Of a stretch of 64,000 nt of DNA, positions 38,017 through 47,381 are shown piece after piece. Source of the DNA: an uncultured Halieaceae bacterium (GTDB taxonomy: Bacteria; Pseudomonadota; Gammaproteobacteria; Pseudomonadales; Halieaceae); contig CAJWEV010000005.1 of NCBI GenBank assembly GCA_913031575.1, forward strand, positions 1 through 64,000, in the 5' to 3' direction. Under the pieces are notes generated by a model. It was not told the DNA's origin, did no database searches, and worked only from the letters and a program-made list of their open reading frames with translations. Positions within the stretch are counted from its first letter, which is position 1; every line of letters starts with the position of its first letter. Made by a program: the position numbers and the translations under genes.

Positions 38017-38793
38017 CTAAATCTTAGAGCTGCGTCTCCAAGGAATCATCACGTACAAGGCAATACCGGCGATGGCAGTGAACAGCGCCAGCACAGAAAA
38101 TAGCTTTAGTAGCCAAGTGCCAATATCATCGCGATCGTCGTAATCCATAATGTGGAGCATCCACAAGAAGTCCCATGCTCTCCAAGCCAAATTTCTCACA
38201 GCGACAATATCGCCCGAGCGAGGATCAACGTAGACCCGCAGGGACGGATTTTCCTCGCTATAAGCGCGCCACAAAGGCAGCTGGCGGCCTCTGTATTCAG
38301 CCGCTTCCGCAGCAGTTGTTACCCACTCGGTAACATTGACTTTAATGTTCGTTTTACTCGAGACGACTGAAATCGCCTGCTTCGCCGTCAACAGAGTGGC
38401 GGGCTGACCATCAGGACTCAACCACTCTGTGAGACCTGACCCCGGGTCCGTTACACCAACAACCAGCTCGCCTGACAGTCGGGGTTTTATAAGTATTTGA
38501 CTGGTAGAAGCGACGGGAAAATCAAATTCCGCGAGGTCAATCGGCTGAGTTTGAGGCGCCAAACGATGGGGCTCACCCCGCACTAGCGTTATATCAACAA
38601 AGGCGAAGTAAATGCCGCTTACGGTCCACAATAGGAGCTGGATGGCAGTGATTACCGCCAAGCGGCGATGCCACACACGAAGGCGCCGTTGCCAGGAAAA
38701 CGATACGGCGCGATAAGGCCATCTCGCTTCTTTTTCGGACGCCTCAGATATCTCGGACCCCTCAGATAGGTGGGGCACCTCAGACACCGCCAC
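38017..38793 (-). CDS. PepSY-associated TM helix domain protein
   Basis: RRLRVWHRRLAVITAIQLLLWTVSGIYFAFVDI; repeated PepSY-like segments; RAWDFLWMLHIMDYDDRDDIGTWLLKLFSVLALFTAIAGIALYV. Confidence 0.8.
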   Translation of the reverse strand: MAVSEVPHLSEGSEISEASEKEARWPYRAVSFSWQRRLRVWHRRLAVITAIQLLLWTVSGIYFAFVDITLVRGEPHRLAPQTQPIDLAEFDFPVASTSQILIKPRLSGELVVGVTDPGSGLTEWLSPDGQPATLLTAKQAISVVSSKTNIKVNVTEWVTTAAEAAEYRGRQLPLWRAYSEENPSLRVYVDPRSGDIVAVRNLAWRAWDFLWMLHIMDYDDRDDIGTWLLKLFSVLALFTAIAGIALYVMIPWRRSSKI

Positions 38794-38796
38794 GAA

Positions 38797-39399
38797 TCAG
38801 TCTTGGAAGGTTGCCGAGCTCTCGCTCTTATAGAGTGACTTCTTGGGCTTCTCGAACACCCGCTGAATCATCGGATCAAAAAACGATAGCGGGTAAGTTT
38901 CAGCATCGGGATCAAAAGCTGGCGCATCATATTTCTCAATGAACTCGAGTGTCTGATCGTAAAGCGGATGGTCTTTGAACTGCTCCCGCATATTCTTATC
39001 AAGACCCAAGTACTCGAAGAAGTAATACCCTTGGAAAATCGCGTGATGCTTCACCATCCAGTGGTTGGCCTCACTGACGTAAGGCTGAAGCAAGACCGCA
39101 GCGATGTCCGCGTGGTTGGCGGGCCCCAACGTATCACCTATGTCATGCAACAACGCACACACAACATATTCTTCGTCCTTTCCATCTTTGTGGGCCAAGG
39201 TAGCCGTCTGTAAGCAGTGGGTGAGTCGATCAACGGGGAACCCACCGCAATCGCCCTCGAGCAATAACAAATGATCAATGATTCGCTGGTAAAGAGTTTT
39301 AGAAAACTCCTGAACCTCGGCACCAATAATAGTCCAATCCTCCAGCGTTCCATCTTTCATATGGTGGAATTTCGCGCGCTCCGGAACAGCTGTATTCAT
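38797..39399 (-). CDS. HD-domain protein, PhnZ/MIOX-like diiron oxygenase candidate
   Basis: LTHCLQTATLA, ALLHDIGDTLGPANHADIAAVLLQPYVSEANHWMVKHHAIFQGYYF: His/Asp pattern resembling PhnZ-type HD oxygenases. Confidence 0.68.
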   Translation of the reverse strand: MNTAVPERAKFHHMKDGTLEDWTIIGAEVQEFSKTLYQRIIDHLLLLEGDCGGFPVDRLTHCLQTATLAHKDGKDEEYVVCALLHDIGDTLGPANHADIAAVLLQPYVSEANHWMVKHHAIFQGYYFFEYLGLDKNMREQFKDHPLYDQTLEFIEKYDAPAFDPDAETYPLSFFDPMIQRVFEKPKKSLYKSESSATFQD

Positions 39400-39521
39400 T
39401 TTTGTCTCCTCGCTAACGCCAACAACGGTTAGCGTAAATTATCTTAACCTACTTCAACAGAATAACGTGGCCTGACCTGCTTGTTCTGCTGGACTTTGGG
39501 TGACTCCCAAACCTAATTTGC

Positions 39522-40289
39522 CTAGGCCGCCACCGATCGGCTAATCATTTGATCGCCCTCGAGCCACTTTAATGCCTCGCGGTATTTAACAGGTGACTTG
39601 AAGCCCAACTCCGCGCGAACACTTTTCAGGGGCTCGTGCAGACGATCTTCCCAGCGCGTGTATAGCATCCAATCGGCTGCCTCACCGATTTGTCGACCCT
39701 CGCCAATTAACTCTTTCAAGTTCAGTCCGGGCTGCTCTTTTTGGCCTTTTGTGCGACCCATGAAGATGATGAAATCGATGCCGCGAGAAGGTACCTGTGT
39801 GGTCATGAAAGACAGCAAACAGAGTTCACCTAAGGTATCTCGTCCGTAACCCGTCATCACATGCTGCAAGTCATGGATATCCCTCAAGCGATCACCCAAC
39901 CAGCGCTGATCCTGTCCAATTTTTTCGAAGCGTGGTGCTTCGTGACTTGATGAAATCAGCCCGTCAGCAGACAGTCCCTCAGCATGAACAAAATCGTAAT
40001 AGGCCCTTCCAATACTACCTTCAGGGAGCGCCGCGAGTGCCTCTCGATCATTTAACGCATTGACAATGTTAGGTTGCTCCTCGAGCAATGTCTGCCCTCG
40101 CTCATCATTCCTCATGTGCCTAAGCGCTTTACTCAAGGAGTCGCCCCGAAGTGCTTCGAGAACCTTGAATACTTGACCCGTATCATCTGGGTCGCGTAGC
40201 AACCGAGAAATCGCAAGTCCTGCTTGTATCGGCTTAATGCGATTTTGCTCATACCAACGTCTTAACGAATTCAGCATATGTTTACCCAC
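39522..40289 (-). CDS. Coq4 family protein
   Basis: HDLQHVMTGYGRDTLGE fits the HDxxH-x11-E metal motif of Coq4. Confidence 0.82.
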   Translation of the reverse strand: MGKHMLNSLRRWYEQNRIKPIQAGLAISRLLRDPDDTGQVFKVLEALRGDSLSKALRHMRNDERGQTLLEEQPNIVNALNDREALAALPEGSIGRAYYDFVHAEGLSADGLISSSHEAPRFEKIGQDQRWLGDRLRDIHDLQHVMTGYGRDTLGELCLLSFMTTQVPSRGIDFIIFMGRTKGQKEQPGLNLKELIGEGRQIGEAADWMLYTRWEDRLHEPLKSVRAELGFKSPVKYREALKWLEGDQMISRSVAA

Positions 40290-40354
40290 ATCAAAAGGTC
40301 TACGTGTTCGATGCTAACAAACCCCACCGGGTTTTCACCAACCATTGATTATTT

Positions 40355-41821
40355 TTAGCTTGAAAAAACAGTTGGGACCAAAATCACTGCGAGTAACGTC
40401 AGCGTGGTCATTGCAATGAGATTCATCAGGATTCCTGCTCTGATCATCTGGGGAATTGTAAGAGCGCCGGATGAAAAAACGATGGCATTGGGTGGTGTCG
40501 CAACAGGTAGCATGAAAGCACAACTGGCAGCTAATGTTATGGGCACACATAAGACCAGTGGCTCGATTCCTGATTGTGCTGCAATAGCGGCGACAACGGG
40601 TAGGAAGGTAGCAGCTGTAGCTAAATTACTGGTCAATTCCGTGAGAAACACGACAAGACCCGCCGCTGCAGCCACGAGGACAAAGGTTCCTACTCCTGCA
40701 ACCGGGAGTAATGACTCTCCCAACCATACAGACAAGCCTGAGCCAGATACCTGGGCCGCAAGAGCTAGACCTCCGCCAAACAGAATTAAAACTCCCCAGG
40801 GTAAACGTGTTACTTCATCCCATTGCATTAGGCGATCAGCCGACCCGTTGCTAGAGGGTATTACAAACAGTAGGAGAGCCGCCGCCATAACGATTCCCGC
40901 GTCACTGAGACCCTCAAGGCCAGATACATCGCTCAGCCACTTCCTCGCCATCCAAAGCAACACAACGGTAAGAAAAAGTAGCCCCACTCGATGCTCAGGG
41001 GTTTTCATTTCGCCCACCTCCTCCCGCATGCTGTTAATAACGCTTGCTACCTCGGGGCTAGCAGGCAGATTGACTCTAAAAGCAACGCGCGTCAGAACAA
41101 TCCAACCAAGGGGCAGGAGTACCAGCGCCAAGGGTAATCCGATGAGCATCCAGTCAAAAAAAGCGATCTGGATACCGTAGGTCTCTTCAATAAATCCAGC
41201 GAGCAGGACATTTGGGGGAGTTCCAATAATTGTAGACATCCCGCCGATGGTGGTCGCATACGCGAGCGCCAATAACAGGGCCACCTGAAATGTCTTTTTT
41301 TCGTCGATACTGACACCTATCGACTTTTCAATAACCATCGCGGCAACAGAGGTCGCAATTGGAAGAAGCATCATTGCTGTCGAGGTATTGGTCATCCACA
41401 TAGATAACAGAGCCCCCGCCACCATGAAGCCTAGAATGAGCTTTCGCCCATCGGTTCCAGTCCTCACTAAGACACTGAGTGCGATACGTCTATGCAAGCC
41501 CCACCTCTCCACAGAAAGCGCTAGTAAAAAAGCGCCTAGAAAAAGAAATATGGTGGGATGAGCATAGCTCTGAGCGACCGCCTTGACCGGCATCACTTGT
41601 AATAGCGGAAAACTCACTAACGGAATAAACGCTGTTGCTGCCACGGGGATTGCTTCAGTTGACCACCACGTTGCCATCCAAAGTCCCACCCCAGCCACTA
41701 TCCATGCGTTGCGTGGCATCGTGTCTTGCCATCCCGCGGTTATAAACATTGAAAGAGCTACTATGGGCCCGATCCACAAGCCTGCTTGCTTTAGACGGGA
41801 ATGACCTGCACTAGATTGCAT
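40355..41821 (-). CDS. DASS/SLC13-family anion symporter
   Basis: TEAIPVAATAFIPLVSFPLLQV, MTNTSTAMMLLPIATSVAAMVIE, IGGMSTIIGTPPNVLLAGF, LTSNLATAATFLPVVAAIA, SCAFMLPVATPPNAIVFSSG. Confidence 0.92.
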   Translation of the reverse strand: MQSSAGHSRLKQAGLWIGPIVALSMFITAGWQDTMPRNAWIVAGVGLWMATWWSTEAIPVAATAFIPLVSFPLLQVMPVKAVAQSYAHPTIFLFLGAFLLALSVERWGLHRRIALSVLVRTGTDGRKLILGFMVAGALLSMWMTNTSTAMMLLPIATSVAAMVIEKSIGVSIDEKKTFQVALLLALAYATTIGGMSTIIGTPPNVLLAGFIEETYGIQIAFFDWMLIGLPLALVLLPLGWIVLTRVAFRVNLPASPEVASVINSMREEVGEMKTPEHRVGLLFLTVVLLWMARKWLSDVSGLEGLSDAGIVMAAALLLFVIPSSNGSADRLMQWDEVTRLPWGVLILFGGGLALAAQVSGSGLSVWLGESLLPVAGVGTFVLVAAAAGLVVFLTELTSNLATAATFLPVVAAIAAQSGIEPLVLCVPITLAASCAFMLPVATPPNAIVFSSGALTIPQMIRAGILMNLIAMTTLTLLAVILVPTVFSS

Positions 41822-41899
41822 GAATAGGCCCCGTACCTATGTGTCTTCCACGATATTTGTTGAGCATTAAAAACAACATAAACCTTAAGCTCGAATGAA

Positions 41900-43888
41900 T
41901 TATTCGTCTCTCAAAGATCTAACTGCCTCCGGGTTACTCCAAAACCCACCCAAGAGGTCCGCACGAGAAATCACGTACAACGCTTCCGAATCCAATACGA
42001 CACGTGTATCACCGTCCACTGACCCGGGCGTCAAGGTGACTTCGCCAACTGCTGCGATAACCGCTTCGGCAGGGGATGCTTTATCCCTAATTTCAAAAAG
42101 TGCGACGCGATCTACATGGATGCAACACAACCCATCCTCAATCCCACCTGCGGCGTAGGGCACAGTTAAGCGATCGACTGCATCACCCGCTAGGTAAGTA
42201 AACGCATAGCGATTGTATTGTGCGGGACTGTATCCCCAGTCCAGATCTGTACCGAGCTCGATAAACCCTTGAGAAATTGGCCTTGAGACATCACTAATGT
42301 TGTAAAGCTCTAGCTTAGGAACGCGGCGCTCACTCAACCCCAAACCAAGGAGCAAGTCATCTGAGACCTCGTGCAACAGATCAGAAAAACCAGGCACCTC
42401 GAGCTCACCTACGATCGCAGGCGCGCTGGGGATCGATAGATCGATAACGTAGAGCGGATCGATGCGCTCAAAGGTCACCATATAGGCGCGATCACCCATG
42501 AAACGGACCCCGTAAAGGTCTTCGTTGGGCTTCCCAATGCGCGCCTCGGGGTCATCACCCAACACACCTAAAACCTCGAGCTCGGGTGCATTAGCCTCCG
42601 GTCTCACAACATACAGCCGATGTCTGAATGAATCCTCTGGATCGCCCGTCCACTGAGTCGTAACCAGTCTCAGGGCGCCTGACGATTCGCTGATACGAAA
42701 ATCGGCATTACCACCACTGTAAAGGTCGCCCTCCACCTTCTCTGAACCGATGTAGTCAAACGAGTCGCGGTCGAGCAAATGCACCATCGTGCCGCCTTCT
42801 TCCAAATCCCAACGAACATGAGTAAAAGCAATATAGGTCTCACCCATATAAATCCCTGTAACGGGCTCCGAGGTACAGGCCGAACGAAGAAGCTCACCAG
42901 AGCTTTCAGAAACCGTAAGCATCGTCGTGATGGTTGAGTCGCCGGGCGCAGGCAGTGCCAGAGGATGCTCTGGATCGAGTCGATAACAACCATCTAACGT
43001 CAACGGGGATGCCAACTCACCATCAATTCTGATCTCCGGTAATATATCTTCGTCTGAGGCCTCTGCGAGAATCGCCTCATTATTCGCAACTTCCTCGTCG
43101 GTTTGGGGGTAGGCTATAAGACCCTCAATGTTGGGCGCATGACGCGAGATAATATGAATTTCATCGCCCGTACGACGTGAGGTTACAAGTGCGCCTTCTA
43201 TGCTTAGTTCACTGGTCAGAGTAGGGTTCTCAGGATCGGTCACATCGAAGCTCTTCAAGCTGACCTGCTCATCGAGCCAGCCGTCGGGTGTCATGAATCG
43301 ATCCCCGTAGACACCCCACCATGCCGTGGAGAGCAGCACCTGAAGTCCTGTTTCTGACAAGTACATCCCCTCTGCATTGACACCCTCATCAAGGTCGATT
43401 ACCGACTGGAGTGATGCAGTGCCTGAAGTTGGGTCGGTCAGGAACAACTCGATCTGCGGCAGTGGCGACTCACCGGGTATCGGCGGCAGTGAATCGGTGT
43501 CGGCCAGCGGCTCTGCGATAAAACAGCAGCCACTTCGAGTCGGGGCAATCGCTAGTGTGGAACCGTTATATTTTACAATGTCGTACTCATCGAGGTTCGC
43601 TTCCAACGTGTAGGTACTAGAAAACCCGCCAGAAGAGGCATCGGCTACCGGCGCCGCTTCCAGCACAGCACCCCCGGTTGCTGAGCGGATTGCGCCTATT
43701 TGCGTCAGCTTGGCTGCATAGCTGACTAGGCCCTCTCCGTCATTGTCGCTGCGGATCCAGAGGCCGGTCTGGTCGGGCTCAGGGGGCTCAACCACAAGGA
43801 GCGGCTCAGAGGAGCTACTACCCCCTCCACCGCAGCTGCCCAAAAGCACGAACGCAATGTTTGAGAAAAAGAAACTTCGAATCGACAC
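41900..43888 (-). CDS. Beta-propeller-domain lipoprotein
   Basis: Likely GTG start at 43888 (SIRSFFFSNIAFVLLGSCGGGGSSSS, lipobox LGSC); secreted beta-propeller features (EYDIVKYNGSTLAIAP, SFDVTDPENPTLTSELSIEGALVTSRRTGDEIHIIS, YVIDLSIPSAPAIVGELEVPGFSDLLH). Confidence 0.78.
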   Translation of the reverse strand: MSIRSFFFSNIAFVLLGSCGGGGSSSSEPLLVVEPPEPDQTGLWIRSDNDGEGLVSYAAKLTQIGAIRSATGGAVLEAAPVADASSGGFSSTYTLEANLDEYDIVKYNGSTLAIAPTRSGCCFIAEPLADTDSLPPIPGESPLPQIELFLTDPTSGTASLQSVIDLDEGVNAEGMYLSETGLQVLLSTAWWGVYGDRFMTPDGWLDEQVSLKSFDVTDPENPTLTSELSIEGALVTSRRTGDEIHIISRHAPNIEGLIAYPQTDEEVANNEAILAEASDEDILPEIRIDGELASPLTLDGCYRLDPEHPLALPAPGDSTITTMLTVSESSGELLRSACTSEPVTGIYMGETYIAFTHVRWDLEEGGTMVHLLDRDSFDYIGSEKVEGDLYSGGNADFRISESSGALRLVTTQWTGDPEDSFRHRLYVVRPEANAPELEVLGVLGDDPEARIGKPNEDLYGVRFMGDRAYMVTFERIDPLYVIDLSIPSAPAIVGELEVPGFSDLLHEVSDDLLLGLGLSERRVPKLELYNISDVSRPISQGFIELGTDLDWGYSPAQYNRYAFTYLAGDAVDRLTVPYAAGGIEDGLCCIHVDRVALFEIRDKASPAEAVIAAVGEVTLTPGSVDGDTRVVLDSEALYVISRADLLGGFWSNPEAVRSLRDE

Positions 43889-44002
43889 CCTACACCCCCC
43901 CCGATTCAAATCTGTGATAATGAAAACTCAGGATACGACTCGCGAGCCTTTATCACTATAAAGCGCTCATGTCGTTGCCCGGAAGTAAACGAGATTAACT
44001 TG

Positions 44003-45376
44003 TTATTGAGGCAATACAAATATTGCTGCGAATAGGAATCCGGCTGCAGCAATCCCTGCCGCAATGAGTGCGTAGGGCAGCTGTGTCACCGCATGCTGAT
44101 AGGTATTACACCCAGCGCCCTGGGCAGACAGCACAGTGGAGTCCGAATAAAAGCAAGCATGACTTCCAAAACCACTGGCCGATAATAGTGCGCCGATTAC
44201 GAGCGGGATGCTGACATCGTAGGCCTGTGCGAGGGGGAAGGCGACAGGCATGGCGATCGCTATGACACCCCAGTTTGATCCGGTGGCGAAAGACACGGCT
44301 GACATGGTGACAAACACAATGACAGGCAGCATAGTTGCATTCATGTAAGGCTTCACTGCCTGTATGACATATTCAGTTAGCCCAATCCGCTCGTTCGCTT
44401 CTACAAAGACAAACAGAGCCAGCAGCATAGCAAGTACGGGCACCATAATTTTGATGCCGTTAGTGCATGTATCGAACAACTCAGACAGGGGCATAAGTCG
44501 TAGCGAAGCAAAATAGACAACGGTCACCAGAATTCCGGCGATGACCCCTCGAAGTAAATCGACACTGGGAAAAATCGTAAAAAATAAAAGCGCAAAGATA
44601 GGCAGGAAAAACGTAGACGCCCCACCATTACCAAACTCCAGTTCAACTGAGTCAGAATCAGTGGCACCCAAGTCACCCGATGCCTCAGCCAACTCCTCTG
44701 CTTTACGCATTGGACCGATACGAGGAATGAATCCCGATGCGACCCACGGTACGAGGATGACCGCCACAATGGGGTAGAACATATAGGGGATCGACTCGAC
44801 AAATAACGACAAGCCCAGCCCATCGGCGGCGACCGCATTTTTCTCCAGAAGACCTGAGAAATAAGCGCCCCAGCTTGAAATGGGCACGAGGAGACATAAC
44901 GGAGCTGCGGTGGAATCGATCACATAGGCCAACATCGCCCGTGACGTTTTAAACCGATCAGTCACAGCCTTCATGGTCGCTCCCACCGTCAGCGAGTTTA
45001 AGTAGTCATCTAGGAAAATAAAGAGCCCTAGCACCCATGTTGCAAACAAACTCTGGCCTTTTGAGCTGAGCCGCTTTAACAAAAGGTTGCCGAATGCCAT
45101 CGAGCCCCCACTCCGGACCAGCAACGCTATGAACACACCATAAAGCGCGCAAACCAGAATAATCCAGGCTACGTCTTCGTCACGCAGTACCTCAAGTGAC
45201 ACCTTCGCTAACGTGTCTGCAAATCCGATACCGTCCATCAGTAGGAACGCGAAAATCGCCCCCGCGATAACCGATTCAAGAGTGCGCTGAGTGACTACCG
45301 CCAGCACTAGAACCAAGGCCGTAGGCAGCAGACTGACAATTCCGTATTCCATAGCCCCCATAGCCTCTTCGAACAA
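44003..45376 (-). CDS. NhaC-type Na+/H+ antiporter family protein
   Basis: 457 aa, many TMs; FIFLDDYLNSLTVGATMKAVTDRFKTSRAMLAYVIDSTAAPLCLLVPISSWGAYFSG; ATGSNWGVIAIAMPVAFPLA. Confidence 0.88.
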   Translation of the reverse strand: MFEEAMGAMEYGIVSLLPTALVLVLAVVTQRTLESVIAGAIFAFLLMDGIGFADTLAKVSLEVLRDEDVAWIILVCALYGVFIALLVRSGGSMAFGNLLLKRLSSKGQSLFATWVLGLFIFLDDYLNSLTVGATMKAVTDRFKTSRAMLAYVIDSTAAPLCLLVPISSWGAYFSGLLEKNAVAADGLGLSLFVESIPYMFYPIVAVILVPWVASGFIPRIGPMRKAEELAEASGDLGATDSDSVELEFGNGGASTFFLPIFALLFFTIFPSVDLLRGVIAGILVTVVYFASLRLMPLSELFDTCTNGIKIMVPVLAMLLALFVFVEANERIGLTEYVIQAVKPYMNATMLPVIVFVTMSAVSFATGSNWGVIAIAMPVAFPLAQAYDVSIPLVIGALLSASGFGSHACFYSDSTVLSAQGAGCNTYQHAVTQLPYALIAAGIAAAGFLFAAIFVLPQ

Positions 45377-45490
45377 CTTCGCTTCGGTTCAGTCTACAGG
45401 GCAACACCGTAAATATTCACCTCAACTTGAAGTTTTGATCTCGAACCGCCATCCTCGCGCGTCTTTTTATACTCGCGGGGGCAAATCGCT

Positions 45491-46507
45491 CTGAATTCAA
45501 CAAAAAACAGTGATACACGCCTCGCCGTAATCGGCGGAGGCTCATGGGGCACGACACTGGCATCGTTGGTCTGTCGCAATGCTCACGTCAGGCTGTGGGC
45601 GCGCGACCAAGACGTAGTGAATGAGATTAATGATTCGAACATCCATACTCGATATCTCGATGGTCTAAATCTCAATCCCCTGTTGAGGGCAACGACTAGC
45701 CTCGCAACTGCCATGACCGAGGCGCATGCTGTTTTTATGGCTATTCCCTCGCACAACTTTCGCAGCGTTTTTGAGCAGGCAGCGCCATTGATTCCTCGCG
45801 GCGCTCCCATAATTAGCATGACTAAGGGTCTCGAAGCCACAACACAAAAGCGGATGACCGAAGTGATTAAAGAGTACTGCCCTGATCATCCGGTGGGTGT
45901 TCTTACTGGGCCGAATCTGGCGAGGGAAATCCTCGAAGGGAAAGCGGCAGCGAGCGTACTTGCACTTGACGACGCATCGGCCGATTGGTTGCAGCCCGCA
46001 CTCAATGTCGGCTTATTTCGGGTCTACCGAAACGACGATGTGGTGGGATGCGAGCTCGGTGGTGTATTGAAGAATATCATTGCCCTGGCGGTCGGACTGG
46101 GAGACGGTCTGGGTGCCGGTGACAACACGCGAGCCGCTCTTATCACGCGAGGTCTCGCAGAGGTCACGCGATTAGGCACCGCATTGGGCGGACGCGCAGA
46201 GACCTTCGCGGGACTCGCCGGAATGGGCGATATGATCGCGACCTGCACCAGCCCTCAAAGCCGTAATCGCCACGTAGGAATCCGGCTTGCGGAAGGCAAA
46301 ACAGTACAAGAGATCACCGACGCCATGAATATGGTGGCAGAGGGGGTAAAAAGTGCACCGACAGTGGTCTCGCTGGCGAACCGCCACGACATCGAGGTAC
46401 CTATCTGCAGTGAGATTCATCGCATTTTGGAAGGCAAGGCCGATGCAACTCGAGTCTACCGAGGTCTTATTAGAGTTGTTGCGGGTACGGAATCAGAGCC
46501 GGGTTGA
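45491..46507 (+). CDS. gpsA: Glycerol-3-phosphate dehydrogenase [NAD(P)+]; start codon uncertain/non-canonical
   Basis: RLAVIGGGSWGTTLASLV Rossmann motif lies upstream of the listed TTG start (45566); body SMTKGLEA, VLTGPNLAREILEGKAAA, GVLKNIIALAVGLGDGLGAGDNTRAALITRGLAEVTRLG typical GpsA. Confidence 0.88.
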   Translation: MNSTKNSDTRLAVIGGGSWGTTLASLVCRNAHVRLWARDQDVVNEINDSNIHTRYLDGLNLNPLLRATTSLATAMTEAHAVFMAIPSHNFRSVFEQAAPLIPRGAPIISMTKGLEATTQKRMTEVIKEYCPDHPVGVLTGPNLAREILEGKAAASVLALDDASADWLQPALNVGLFRVYRNDDVVGCELGGVLKNIIALAVGLGDGLGAGDNTRAALITRGLAEVTRLGTALGGRAETFAGLAGMGDMIATCTSPQSRNRHVGIRLAEGKTVQEITDAMNMVAEGVKSAPTVVSLANRHDIEVPICSEIHRILEGKADATRVYRGLIRVVAGTESEPG

Positions 46508-46562
46508 CGTGTCACTAAGGACGGCGTGTATTAATCAGTCGATAATTCTTGAGGCGCGGACA

Positions 46563-47381
46563 ATGCAGCAGAGCCATTTGTTTTTGTCTATGTTGCTGCT
46601 GTTAACAGTGATGGGCTGCAGTACAAGCCCCACTGGCAGAAGCCAATTTCTGATTGTTTCTCCAGAGTCAGCCATACAGCAATCGCGCGGCGCCTATGTG
46701 CAAGCAGTCGAGGCACTCCGTGACGAGCATGAGATATCCCAGGACAGGCTACTGGAATCTCGGGTTCGTCGTGTTACCGGCAGAGTGGTAACTGCAGCCG
46801 CTGAGAACTTCCCAAAGTCCGCTAATTGGAACTGGAGTGTCGTGATTGTTGACGATGCAGACACTGTTAATGCCTGGTGTATGGCCGGCGGCAAAATGGC
46901 GGTCTATACCGGACTTTTTGAACAGCTAGAGCTTACCGATGCTGAGTTCGCTCAAATCATGGGGCACGAGATTTCTCATGCCCTCGCAGACCATACGGCA
47001 GAAAGGATGTCGCGAGCGCTGGCAATCCAACTCGGTTTGGTGGCTGTAAATGCGGCCACCGACGGCAGCCGCAGCGCGGGACAAAATGCGGAAGTCTTGG
47101 CGCAAGTAGCTCTTGAGCTACCCAATAGTCGAGTCGCAGAGCGTGAGGCCGACAAGCTCGGGATGCGACTGGCGACACTTGCCGGATACGACCCTGAGGC
47201 TGCCGTTACGCTATGGCAGAAAATGGAGAGTCTAGGCGACAATAGACCACCTGAATTTCTCAGCACACACCCAGCACCCAATCACAGACAAGCGCGGCTT
47301 CATCAAATGATCCCAGCGATGCGTGACTTAAATCCCACGGGCAGCAAACTGCCCGCTACCGCAATCATAATTATCGACTAG
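46563..47381 (+). CDS. M48 family metallopeptidase lipoprotein
   Basis: MQQSHLFLSMLLLLTVMGCSTSPTGRSQF lipobox; IMGHEISHALADHTAERMS (HExxH); READKLGMRLATLAGYDP. Confidence 0.9.
   Translation: MQQSHLFLSMLLLLTVMGCSTSPTGRSQFLIVSPESAIQQSRGAYVQAVEALRDEHEISQDRLLESRVRRVTGRVVTAAAENFPKSANWNWSVVIVDDADTVNAWCMAGGKMAVYTGLFEQLELTDAEFAQIMGHEISHALADHTAERMSRALAIQLGLVAVNAATDGSRSAGQNAEVLAQVALELPNSRVAEREADKLGMRLATLAGYDPEAAVTLWQKMESLGDNRPPEFLSTHPAPNHRQARLHQMIPAMRDLNPTGSKLPATAIIIID

Noticed and set aside
40404-41180. 258-aa plus-strand ORF opposite the DASS transporter
   Set aside because: Antisense to a transporter with clear motifs; Thr/Pro/Arg-rich translation is the usual shadow of hydrophobic codons.
45566-46507. 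Taking the ORF-track TTG as the true gpsA start
   Set aside because: Would delete the GGGSWGTTLA nucleotide-binding motif that is present in-frame upstream.
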